A stretch of DNA of 14,343 nucleotides from contig VGSO01000030.1 of the NCBI GenBank assembly GCA_016874945.1, forward strand, positions 1 through 14,343, read 5' to 3'. A model generated the notes under the pieces. It was not told the origin of the DNA. It made no database searches and worked only from the letters and a program-made list of their open reading frames with translations. Both the position numbers and the translations under genes were made by a program. The DNA is from Deltaproteobacteria bacterium (lineage in GTDB: Bacteria > Desulfobacterota > Desulfobaccia > Desulfobaccales > 0-14-0-80-60-11). This document shows, one piece after another, positions 1 to 6,270 of the stretch (the stretch's first letter is position 1; each line of letters starts with the position of its first letter).

Positions 1-25
1 CAACAATCTGGTAAGATGGCTTCAT
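1..25 (-). CDS. 5' end of an unidentified leftward gene (partial)
   Basis: An ATG at 25-23 on the minus strand is preceded by a good ribosome binding site (GGGAGG, complement of 33-38) with a 7-base spacer. The eight codons before the window edge read MKPSYQIV. This is too short to assign a family. The ATG lies inside an inverted repeat (24-33 with 81-90) that could hide the start in the mRNA, an arrangement known from some transposase genes, so a transposase is possible but unproven. The call rests only on the start codon, ribosome binding site and open frame. Confidence 0.35.
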
Positions 26-90
26 GGCGGTTCCTCCCTAACGTTAGTTGCCCAAACCGATTCTACCGAATCGGCTGGATGAACCGCCAT
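24..90 (-). promoter_or_regulatory. Nested inverted repeat covering the start of the leftward gene
   Basis: An outer perfect 10-base pair arm (24-33, atggcggttc, with 81-90) encloses an inner perfect 7-base arm (57-63 with 68-74, 4-base loop). Read as minus-strand RNA, the outer arm pairs the 5' leader with the bases from just after the Shine-Dalgarno to the second base of the start codon at 25. This could damp translation. The pairing is directly visible; the role is inferred. An 8-base palindrome (taacgtta, 39-46) lies inside. Confidence 0.5.
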
Positions 91-247
91 CCCATTTTCA
101 ACTTTCAACTATGAACGGGACAGCCTCCCAACTCCAAAAATTTCCCTTTACCTTTATACACGAGGGGGGGTGACATTAGCCGCTTGGAGTTTTGTAAACC
201 TAATTAAGCAATTTTGCGATACCTTTGAAGTGATCATACTGTACCGC

Positions 248-265
248 ATCCGGTTTTCTGGACAC
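248..265. repeat. Left terminal inverted repeat of the IS
   Basis: The 18 bases atccggttttctggacac are found in inverted form at 1636-1654 (19 bases, one T inserted). It lies 9 bases beyond the orfB stop codon, as expected for the transposase-distal end. Confidence 0.8.
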
Positions 266-274
266 AAGTTTTTA

Positions 275-1186
275 TTAAGCCGCCCGAGATAGAGGGGCTT
301 GGGCGAGCCACTGGTCCCTGGCCTGCCAGGGGGTTTTGAAGCCGTTTTTCTCCACCAGCCACTGGCGGTTGTAGGTGTCCACGAAGCGCCTGACCGCCGT
401 CCTGACCTCCTCGAGGTTCTGAAAGATCCGGCCATGGATGACCTGCTCTTTGATAGTCCGGATAAAGCGTTCGGCCACACCGTTGGTCTGTGGTTGTTCG
501 ATAAAGGCAAAGCTGGGGTTAATGCCCCAGTGTTTCAGTTGTTTCTGAAAATGGTCCGACAGATACTGGGTGCCGTGGTCCATCCTCAGAGACAGGCCCC
601 GGCCAGCGTCTGCCGCCACCGATCCAATGATTGCCCTCATCCCCTGGGAAATAGGCTCCAGGGCCGCGAATCGGGTCCCCTGCTTACAGACATGCCAACC
701 CACGCACTCCGCGTTCCAGTGCTCTACCGCGACGAAGATCCAACCCCAGCCTTCCTCTACCGTAAAGACCCTGGCGCCGTCGGTGCCCCACATGAGGTTG
801 GGCGCCTGGGTGATGATCTCCCCCTCGTGGAGACGGGGGTTACCACGCCGGCCCCGATAGGGAGAAAGCAGGTTATTTTCCCGCATGAGCCTGAGCACCC
901 GCCGCCGACCCACGTTGACGCCATCCCGCACCCTGAGCCGGGCCCATACTTTCCGGTGTCCCTCGCCCTGAAACGGCGAAGCCGTGAGGTCCGCCCGGAT
1001 CAGTTCCAGGAGTTCGGCATCAGAGAGCGTGGTCTTCGGCCCCCGTTTGCCGGGCTGGGCCAACTTGACCGGCAACCCGGCAACCTGGCGGTGGGCATAA
1101 TACGAAGAGCGGGGCTGCTCCCAGGTGTGACAGACCAGCTTGACGCCGTAGGGTCTGGCGGTGGCGGCGGAGGCCGTGCAGCTCAT
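275..1186 (-). CDS. IS3-family transposase OrfB (DDE integrase core)
   Basis: Catalytic transposase subunit for cut-out and insertion of the surrounding element. Starting at the ATG at 1186 it is 303 residues, normal for IS3 OrfB. The N-terminal part (ARPYG..VC..W near 10-22) is the DNA-binding lead; residues about 130-295 form the rve integrase core. The D,D(35)E triad is complete: D136 (WGTDGAR), D203 (MDHGTQY) and E239 (NGVAERF), with exactly 35 residues between the last two. A longer reading from 1237 is open, but 1186 is preferred: AGGAGG sits 8 bases upstream and the ATG overlaps the orfA stop as ATGA, so translation is probably coupled. No frameshift or truncation is visible. Confidence 0.93.
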   Translation of the reverse strand: MSCTASAATARPYGVKLVCHTWEQPRSSYYAHRQVAGLPVKLAQPGKRGPKTTLSDAELLELIRADLTASPFQGEGHRKVWARLRVRDGVNVGRRRVLRLMRENNLLSPYRGRRGNPRLHEGEIITQAPNLMWGTDGARVFTVEEGWGWIFVAVEHWNAECVGWHVCKQGTRFAALEPISQGMRAIIGSVAADAGRGLSLRMDHGTQYLSDHFQKQLKHWGINPSFAFIEQPQTNGVAERFIRTIKEQVIHGRIFQNLEEVRTAVRRFVDTYNRQWLVEKNGFKTPWQARDQWLAQAPLSRAA

Positions 1187-1596
1187 TTCTTCGACCTCCT
1201 TTTGGCTAAAGGGCCGGGGCGCCTCACCCGGGCCCACAACAACTCGTTTTCCATGGTCAGTTCACCGAGGCGCTTCATGGCGTTGTCCAACTCGCCCTTG
1301 AGAGGATCGCCGTTGCGGGCCTTGAGAGCCTCCTCCATGCCCGCCAGGGCGGCGTCTCGCCACTTTTCCAGTCGGTAAAGCTCGACGCCCAACTCCCGGG
1401 AGAGAAGCTCCATGGGCTCCCCTCGGAGGATGCGCAGCACCACCTCTCGTTTCTTGGGAGCCGTCCAACGTTGACCCCGGGCCAATGGCCCCACACCTTC
1501 ATGCCCAGGGGGGACTCCGGTCGGCCTACGGCCTCCCTCCGTCCCCCCTGGGCTCGCCTCACCCTTTACCTGCTCATCATCCACATCCTTTGACAC
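1183..1596 (-). CDS. IS3-family transposase OrfA (helix-turn-helix subunit)
   Basis: Small DNA-binding transposase subunit of the IS, about 137 residues. After a charged, probably disordered lead of about 40 residues comes a helix-turn-helix region (RWTAPKKREVVLRILRG, then SRELGVELYRLEKWRD) typical of IS3 OrfA, followed by a helical leucine-rich stretch (LGELTMENELLWARVRR) that usually mediates multimer formation. The GTG at 1596 is chosen because AGGAGG lies 8 bases before it; another in-frame GTG at 1617 lies upstream of that ribosome site and has none of its own. The TGA stop overlaps the orfB ATG by four bases. Confidence 0.85.
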   Translation of the reverse strand: MSKDVDDEQVKGEASPGGTEGGRRPTGVPPGHEGVGPLARGQRWTAPKKREVVLRILRGEPMELLSRELGVELYRLEKWRDAALAGMEEALKARNGDPLKGELDNAMKRLGELTMENELLWARVRRPGPLAKRRSKK

Positions 1597-1635
1597 TTTT
1601 CGGTCCTCCTGGGTCACTGATTATCTCCCAATCAC

Positions 1636-1654
1636 GTGTCCAAGAAAACCGGAT
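1636..1654. repeat. Right terminal inverted repeat of the IS
   Basis: The 19 bases gtgtccaagaaaaccggat are the reverse complement of the left repeat at 248-265 plus one base. They lie 40 bases upstream of the orfA start, so the transposase promoter must be within or close to this end. Confidence 0.8.
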
Positions 1655-1719
1655 CCACCTCACAAGCAGAAGCCGGTTTGCCGCCGCCCCCAAATGGACA
1701 TTGTGAAATAATGAACGAT

Positions 1720-1770
1720 TTTAACAGAAATTTAACGGACCGCTCCTTCCTTTTAATCTCATTTTAATCT
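1720..1770 (+). promoter_or_regulatory. Four phased TTTAA[C/T] direct repeats, candidate response-regulator site
   Basis: TTTAAC begins at 1720 and 1731, and TTTAAT at 1752 and 1763. The spacings are 11, 21 and 11 bases, so all four boxes face the same side of the helix. Pairs of AT-rich hexamers at 11-base steps are the usual binding form of OmpR/PhoB-family regulators, and the TTAACA-N5-TTAACG unit resembles a Bacillus PhoP box. The block lies 105-155 bases before the CBS gene and beyond the IS end. A KdpE-like regulator of this family is encoded in the same window; the link between them is inferred. I could not place the core promoter with confidence. Confidence 0.45.
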
Positions 1771-1874
1771 TCCGGTTGCTAAAAGTTTTTGCAAGAGAAA
1801 CCGCTCCCGCGGCGGATCAGAGCGCGAGCCTTATTTTTGGTATTTCCAGAAAAATTATTCAGACGGAGGTTTGT

Positions 1875-2381
1875 ATGCCTAAAGAAAAAAAGGTGAAAGA
1901 TTTGATGATCCCGTTGGCGGATTATCCCCACATCCCTTACTGGTTTTCGTTGCGCCAGGCCATGGCCATCGTCCGGGAGGCGTCCATCAAGTTTGAGGGG
2001 ACTTTCGAGCCCCGGGCGGTGCTGGTCTTTGATGAAAAGTATCAGCTCATGGGCATCCTGACCTTGCGGGACATCATCAAGGGCCTGGAGCCCCGGTTCC
2101 TGCACGAGACCGCGTTGGTCAAAGGGGACCCCAACCTTGCGGTCCTCATGGGCGATCTCTTCGGGCCGGGCTTGAAAGAAGCCTCCCAGAAGGCGGTGAG
2201 CGAGGTCATGAGCCCCATCAAGGTCACCATCCAGGGCGGCGACCCCATCGCCAAGGCCATCTTCCTGATGATCAAGGAAGACGTGGGCGTGGTGCCGGTG
2301 CTGCAGGATAACAAGGTGGCCGGCATGATCCGTCTGAGCGATCTCTTCAAAGAGATCTCGGATATGATCCTGGGCGACTAG
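1875..2381 (+). CDS. CBS-domain pair protein, putative transporter regulator
   Basis: A 168-residue soluble protein made of two CBS domains, about residues 5-75 (VKDLMIP...YQLMGILTLRDIIKGL) and 105-165 (VSEVMSP...GVVPVLQDNKVAGMIRLSDLF). The pattern V..LM.P, long helix, 'G(I/M)(L/I)...D(I/L)' repeats in both halves and is standard for CBS modules, which bind adenine nucleotides and often gate or regulate transporters. There is no fused catalytic domain. The ATG at 1875 is chosen over an in-frame one at 1776 because a GGAGG lies 5 bases before it and the upstream 33 codons do not look like CBS sequence. The stop is 33 bases before the DASS transporter start, so the two genes are almost surely one operon, and regulation of that transporter is a reasonable inference. 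Confidence 0.88.
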   Translation: MPKEKKVKDLMIPLADYPHIPYWFSLRQAMAIVREASIKFEGTFEPRAVLVFDEKYQLMGILTLRDIIKGLEPRFLHETALVKGDPNLAVLMGDLFGPGLKEASQKAVSEVMSPIKVTIQGGDPIAKAIFLMIKEDVGVVPVLQDNKVAGMIRLSDLFKEISDMILGD

Positions 2382-2414
2382 CCGGTCCCCGGATTATCTA
2401 AAAGGAGATACGCC

Positions 2415-3980
2415 ATGGCGGAAGAAACCAAAAAAATGCCGGTAGGCGCGGGCCTGCCGGAGATGCCCGAAGAGATCGTCATTGCCCCCAAAAAGGTGGT
2501 AATCGACTATAAACGCATATTTTTTATTCTTTTTGGCCTGGGAATATTTTTCTTGTTTTACGCCATTCCTTCCTTGCCGGACGCGGTGGACCCCGGGGGC
2601 AAGGTCTTCAATCTCCCCTGGGAAGGGAAAATGGCCATCGGCCTCTTTCTCATGGCCGGCACCTGGTGGATCTTTGAGGTGATGCCCATCGGCGCCACGG
2701 CCATTGCCATCGGCCTGTTTCAGGTAATCTTTCTCATCCGGCCGGCCAACGATGCCTTGCGGGACTTCTTCGATCCCTCGGTCTGGTTCATCTTCGGCTC
2801 GGTAGTCATCGGCACCGCGTTCACCGCCTCAGGACTCACCAAGCGCATGGCCTATAAGATGCTCAACATTGTGGGGGAAAGAACCAACTTTATCCTGCTG
2901 GGGACCTTTCTGGTGGTGGGCGCCATGACCCTGATCATGGCCCACACCGCGGTGGCCGCGGCCATCTTCCCTTTGTTGGTGGCTATCCATGGTCTGTACA
3001 GCGAAAGCGATCAGCCCACCAAGTTCGGCAAGGGCTTGTTCATCGGCATGGCCTGGGCCGCGGGCGCCGGCTCCATCATCACCTTTTTGGGCGCGGCCCG
3101 GGGCGTGGCCGCGGCGGGGATGTTCAAGCAGTTCACCCAGGGCGCCAGCATCAAAGGGGTGCTCTATCCCCAGGGCTATGACATCGGGTTCTTCGAACTC
3201 ACCTGGTATATGCTGCCCCTGGGCGTGATCATGATCTTCGCCATCTGGCTCATCATCATCACCTTATTTAAGCCGGAGCGGGCCAATATCGACGGCCTGC
3301 GTGGGCGGGCGGCGCAGCTCACCAAAGAGCTGGGGCCCATGAGCAACAAAGAGAAATTCGTGCTGGTCACCGTGCTCGCCATTATCACCTTGTTTTTCCT
3401 CAAAGCCTTCCTGCCCATTCCGGCATTTCGGGACATGGACCGGGCCGGCATCATGCTGGTGGGAACCGTAGCCTTCTTCCTCAGCCGCACCCTTACTGTG
3501 GAGGACATGGAGACCATTCCCTGGAACATCATTCTGCTCTTCGGCGGGGCCATGTCCATCGGCTTTTGCCTGTGGAACACCAAGGCGGCGGAGTGGCTGG
3601 CGGTGCACTGGCTCACCTTGTTCCAGGCGGCGCCTCCGCTGGTATTCATCCTGTCCATCGCCTTCTTCGTGCTGGTGCTCACCAACTTTATCATGAACGT
3701 GGCGGCCATCGCCATCAGCCTGCCAGTGTCCCTGGTCATCGCCAAGTACCTGGGGGTGGCGCCTCATGTCATCCTCTTCGCCTCCCTGGTCACCGCGGGC
3801 ATGCCCTTTAACCTGCTCATCGGCGCCGCGCCCAATGCCATCGCCTATGAGTCCAAGCAGTTCACCACGGGGGAATTCTTTACCTACGGCTGGATTCCCA
3901 GCATCATCCTCATGGCCGTGTTGGCGGTATTCTGCGCCTTCATCTGGCACTGGCAGGGCATGCCGGTGCTGCTGAAGTAA
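2415..3980 (+). CDS. SLC13/DASS-family secondary transporter with altered SNT motifs
   Basis: A 521-residue integral membrane protein with a cytoplasmic lead of about 33 residues and roughly a dozen hydrophobic segments. Family features are visible in order: WWIFEVMPIGATAI (84-97), the first substrate/sodium hairpin (LIMAHTAVAAAIFPLL, near 173-188), WNIILLFGGAMSIG (370-383), the second hairpin (TNFIMNVAAIAISLP, 423-437) and the late GAAPNAIAYES (470-480). DASS carriers normally move di- or tricarboxylates or sulfate with sodium. The two signature SNT motifs are here AHT (176-178) and MNV (427-429), so ion coupling and substrate may differ and I do not name a substrate. AAAGGAGA precedes the start by 7 bases. 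It forms an operon with the upstream CBS gene. Confidence 0.85.
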   Translation: MAEETKKMPVGAGLPEMPEEIVIAPKKVVIDYKRIFFILFGLGIFFLFYAIPSLPDAVDPGGKVFNLPWEGKMAIGLFLMAGTWWIFEVMPIGATAIAIGLFQVIFLIRPANDALRDFFDPSVWFIFGSVVIGTAFTASGLTKRMAYKMLNIVGERTNFILLGTFLVVGAMTLIMAHTAVAAAIFPLLVAIHGLYSESDQPTKFGKGLFIGMAWAAGAGSIITFLGAARGVAAAGMFKQFTQGASIKGVLYPQGYDIGFFELTWYMLPLGVIMIFAIWLIIITLFKPERANIDGLRGRAAQLTKELGPMSNKEKFVLVTVLAIITLFFLKAFLPIPAFRDMDRAGIMLVGTVAFFLSRTLTVEDMETIPWNIILLFGGAMSIGFCLWNTKAAEWLAVHWLTLFQAAPPLVFILSIAFFVLVLTNFIMNVAAIAISLPVSLVIAKYLGVAPHVILFASLVTAGMPFNLLIGAAPNAIAYESKQFTTGEFFTYGWIPSIILMAVLAVFCAFIWHWQGMPVLLK

Positions 3981-3988
3981 ACCGAGGC

Positions 3989-4012
3989 AGGGGCGGTGAC
4001 CGAACCGCCCCT
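3989..4012 (+). terminator. Hairpin after the DASS transporter gene
   Basis: A perfect 9-base stem (aggggcggt at 3989-3997 with accgcccct at 4004-4012, 6-base loop) starts 9 bases after the stop codon. No T-run follows, so it may stabilise the 3' end rather than act as a full intrinsic terminator. A weaker 6-base hairpin follows at 4016-4035. Confidence 0.5.
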
Positions 4013-4074
4013 ATGAGAGGTAATTCGAAACCTCTGAAAAAATAGCGTGAAGGCGAAAAAAACTTAACTATTGT

Positions 4075-4193
4075 CCTCCCTCCCCTCGGTGGGAGGGGGT
4101 TAGGGGGAGGGGGGTAAATTGGATAGCACGTTAAAATTAAGCAAAGATTTTGCCACCCCCACCCTGACCCTCCCCCCTCAAGGGGGAGGGGGT
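4075..4193. repeat. Facing pair of G-rich dispersed repeats
   Basis: Two related G/C-rich units face each other across about 40 AT-rich bases. The left has four G-runs on the plus strand (4091-4114); the right has four matching C-runs (4156-4177), so G-runs on the minus strand. Each unit also forms its own hairpin (4078-4084 with 4091-4097; 4168-4176 with 4182-4190). A third, shorter relative is at 11218-11242. The units resemble dispersed intergenic repeats found in many proteobacteria. The rest of the 3981-4287 spacer holds only the terminator hairpin and an AT-rich lead-in to the next gene. Confidence 0.7.
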
Positions 4194-4287
4194 ATTAAGA
4201 TTCGTCAAATTCGCCAAATTATCATGCATTTTTCGGAGATTCCAATTTCTATGATTCTTTAATTAATAATCCAAGAGGACTGCTCAT

Positions 4288-6012
4288 ATGAATCGAATCA
4301 AACGATTTTCGCTGCTCTCTCTAGCGGTAGTCCTGGCCGCGGTCTTCTGCCTCTCTTCCCTGGCCCTGGCCGCGGGGGATCGCCTCACCGTGTCCGGGAC
4401 TTTTAAAAGTCCCACGGGCAAGGGCGTCAAAGAGGTGGAGGTAGAGGTGCTGGTGAACGGCCGGCACGTTAAGCCCCTGGGCAAAGAGGAGGAGATCGTC
4501 ACCGGCAAGCAGGGCAGCTTCTCGCGGGAATTCGAGCTGCCCGCCGGGGCCCTCCCTGCCGCCCGGGTGGAGGTCAAGGCCTTCAAGCCCAACTGGGAGC
4601 ATCTGAAGCCCATCGCGGTGCAGGTGGCGGAGGCCGGCGCCGACGCCCAGGGCAACCGCCTGTTCCAGGCGGCCGGCAACTTTCCCCTGAAGCGGGCCGT
4701 CACCCCGGCCTTCTGGATTGCCACCATCATTCTTCTCGGGGTGTACCTCATCATCTCCTTTGAATGGATGCACCGCACCCTGGCGGCCCTCCTGGGCGCG
4801 GCCCTCATTCTCTTTATCAGTTACACCGCCGGCGTCTTAGACAAGGGGTATTTCATCCTCTCCTTTGAAGACTCCATGGCAGCCATCGACCTGAACGTCA
4901 TCTTCCTGCTCCTGGGGATGATGATCTTCGTGGGGGTGCTGAAGAAGACCGGCGTGTTTCAGTTCCTGGCCTACAAGGCCTACGCCTGGGCCCGGGGCAA
5001 CGTCTTTATCCTGTCCTTCGTCCTCCAGTTCCTCACCGCGGTGCTCTCGGCCTTCCTGGACAACGTCACCACCATGCTCCTGGTTTTGCCGGTGACCATC
5101 GAGATCGCGGTGACGCTCAAGGTGCACCCCCTGAACTTCCTCATACCCCAGGTCTTCGCCAGCAACGTGGGGGGCACCGCCACCCTCATCGGCGACCCGC
5201 CCAACATCCTGATCGGGTCTTACACCGGCCTGACCTTCGGGGCCTTCGTGGTGAACCTCGCCCTGGTCTGCTTGGTGATGCTGGTCATCTCGTGCTTCTA
5301 CTATCTGTGGTGGCACAAGAAGGACTTCCAGGCGGCCGAAGTCAAGGACGTAGAGCGGACCATCGCCTATCTGCGGGAGGAGTACCGGATCACCAACAGG
5401 AAGCTGATGATCCAGGGCCTTATTCTCCTGGGCTTCACCATCCTGCTCTTCGCCTTCCACGGCTTTTTGCACATGCAGGTGTCGGTGGCGGCCCTCATCG
5501 GCTCCCTGCTGCTCCTGGCGGTCTCCAGGGTGGACATCGTGGAGATGTTGGAGCACGAAGTGGAGTGGCCCTCCCTGATGTTCTTCGTCGGCCTCTTCAT
5601 GGTCATCGCCGGGGCCGAAGAGACGGGCCTCATCCAGCAGATCGCCAACGCGGTGCTCTATTTCTCCCAGGGGAAACTGTGGCTGGCCATCATCCTCATC
5701 CTCTGGGTGAGCGCCATCGCCTCGGCCTTCATCGACAACATCCCCTTCACCGCCACCATGCTGCCCATTGTGCTGTTCATGAGCGAGAGCTTCGGCCTGC
5801 CCAAGGACAACGTGCTGTGGTGGTCCCTGGCATTGGGGGCGTGCCTGGGGGGGAACGGCACCATGATCGGGGCCAGCGCCAACGTGGTCACCGTGGGTCT
5901 GGCGGAAAAGGCGGGCTACCACATCGGTTTCGTGGAGTACATGCGGCGCTGCTGGTGGCCCATGATGATCACCGTCACCATCTCCATGGCGTACCTGCTG
6001 CTCTTCTATTAA
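4288..6012 (+). CDS. NhaD/ArsB-like ion transporter with periplasmic N-terminal domain, copy 1
   Basis: A 574-residue membrane protein of the ion-transporter superfamily. Residues 1-29 are a signal peptide (positive start, hydrophobic core, ALA cleavage site). About 30-137 is a hydrophilic beta-rich module (LTVSGTFKSPTGKGVKEVEVEVLVNG) resembling carboxypeptidase-regulatory or Ig-like folds, probably periplasmic. The rest is the transporter, with inverted-repeat signatures FLDNVTTMLL (256-265), GGTATLIGDPPNILIGS (295-311), FIDNIPFTATMLP (481-493) and GGNGTMIGASANVV (521-534). These acidic DN and GN motifs are shared with NhaD Na+/H+ antiporters and the ArsB arsenite carrier; sodium/proton exchange is the likelier role, but no arsenic genes or other clues settle it. 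AAGAGGA lies 8 bases before the ATG. A close paralogue follows on the same strand. Confidence 0.85.
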   Translation: MNRIKRFSLLSLAVVLAAVFCLSSLALAAGDRLTVSGTFKSPTGKGVKEVEVEVLVNGRHVKPLGKEEEIVTGKQGSFSREFELPAGALPAARVEVKAFKPNWEHLKPIAVQVAEAGADAQGNRLFQAAGNFPLKRAVTPAFWIATIILLGVYLIISFEWMHRTLAALLGAALILFISYTAGVLDKGYFILSFEDSMAAIDLNVIFLLLGMMIFVGVLKKTGVFQFLAYKAYAWARGNVFILSFVLQFLTAVLSAFLDNVTTMLLVLPVTIEIAVTLKVHPLNFLIPQVFASNVGGTATLIGDPPNILIGSYTGLTFGAFVVNLALVCLVMLVISCFYYLWWHKKDFQAAEVKDVERTIAYLREEYRITNRKLMIQGLILLGFTILLFAFHGFLHMQVSVAALIGSLLLLAVSRVDIVEMLEHEVEWPSLMFFVGLFMVIAGAEETGLIQQIANAVLYFSQGKLWLAIILILWVSAIASAFIDNIPFTATMLPIVLFMSESFGLPKDNVLWWSLALGACLGGNGTMIGASANVVTVGLAEKAGYHIGFVEYMRRCWWPMMITVTISMAYLLLFY

Positions 6013-6024
6013 AATTCTTTGCGC

Positions 6025-6067
6025 CTTGGCGTCTGGGCGTGATAATAATTCACGCCAAGACGCCAAG
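6025..6067. repeat. Long hairpin after transporter copy 1
   Basis: 18-base arms (6025-6042 and 6050-6067) pair with one mismatch around a 7-base AT loop, beginning 13 bases after the stop codon. The arm contains cttggcgtct, a motif that belongs to a widespread type of intergenic repeat. A related hairpin occupies the same place after copy 2 (8020-8063). It may block 3' decay or help termination; no T-run follows. Confidence 0.7.
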
Positions 6068-6091
6068 ATCGCCTAAGTGAAAGGATAACAA

Positions 6092-6146
6092 GGCCAGGAG
6101 GAACCCTGGCCAAGGCGTGGCCTTCTCCAGCATAAGCTGGGGAAGG
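6092..6146 (+). other. Two strong hairpins in the spacer between the transporter copies
   Basis: Hairpin 1 pairs ggccagg (6092-6098) with cctggcc (6105-6111) around a 6-base loop. Hairpin 2 pairs ccttctccagc (6121-6131) with gctggggaagg (6136-6146) around ataa with only one wobble pair. With the terminator at 6184-6228 they form a structured leader ahead of copy 2, or a structured 3' end of copy 1. I do not recognise a known riboswitch fold. Confidence 0.5.
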
Positions 6147-6183
6147 AAATGGAGAAACCGCACATAATCAGGTCGAAATTGAG

Positions 6184-6228
6184 GGCCTGCCGGGTGGAGA
6201 CTGTCAACCCGGCAGGCCTTTGCATTTT
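6184..6228 (+). terminator. Intrinsic terminator between the transporter copies
   Basis: A perfect 12-base stem (ggcctgccgggt, 6184-6195, with 6207-6218) with an 11-base loop is followed at once by tttgcatttt. This has the form of a rho-independent terminator. It ends 43 bases before the start of copy 2, so it could terminate copy 1 transcripts or act as an attenuator for copy 2. Confidence 0.75.
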
Positions 6229-6270
6229 AGGCGCAAGACCGGGAGAATGATGAGATCTGGAGGAATATAA

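Larger units (their letters stand above)
240..1662 (-). mobile_element. IS3-family insertion sequence, complete
   Basis: About 1.4 kb, the usual size for the IS3 family, containing orfA and orfB transposase genes on the minus strand. The ends carry inverted repeats: atccggttttctggacac at 248-265 matches the reverse complement of 1636-1654 with one extra base. Extending outward to a TG...CA boundary gives 240 and 1662, but the match there is weak, so the outer ends may be off by several bases. I found no convincing target-site duplication. Both transposase frames are intact, so the element may still be active. It reads away from the CBS/transporter operon to its right. Confidence 0.85.

Noticed and set aside
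299..1378. Long open frame on the plus strand across the IS
   Set aside because: It is antisense to the two transposase genes, which have recognised motifs and ribosome sites. GC-rich coding DNA often leaves such frames open.
237..1665. Target-site duplication around the IS
   Set aside because: Three- to five-base comparisons at the proposed ends do not match, and the exact ends are uncertain.
1787..1797. Single ttttgcaagag matching the MITE ends at 10900-11292
   Set aside because: No partner end is seen within a few hundred bases; an 11-base match alone is weak evidence of a decayed element.
1776..1874. Upstream extension of the CBS protein from the ATG at 1776
   Set aside because: It lacks a ribosome site and does not resemble CBS sequence, whereas the ATG at 1875 follows a clear GGAGG.
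4075..4193. CRISPR-like repeats in the G-rich spacer
   Set aside because: Only two units in inverted orientation, with no regular spacers.
4250..4255. TATGAT as a -10 box for transporter copy 1
   Set aside because: No acceptable -35 box lies 15-19 bases upstream, so I did not list it as a promoter.
4837..6066. 409-codon minus-strand frame under transporter copy 1
   Set aside because: The translation is a low-complexity run of His, Gln, Glu, Asp and Gly, typical of the reverse strand of a GC-rich gene; similar frames lie under copy 2 and the DASS gene.
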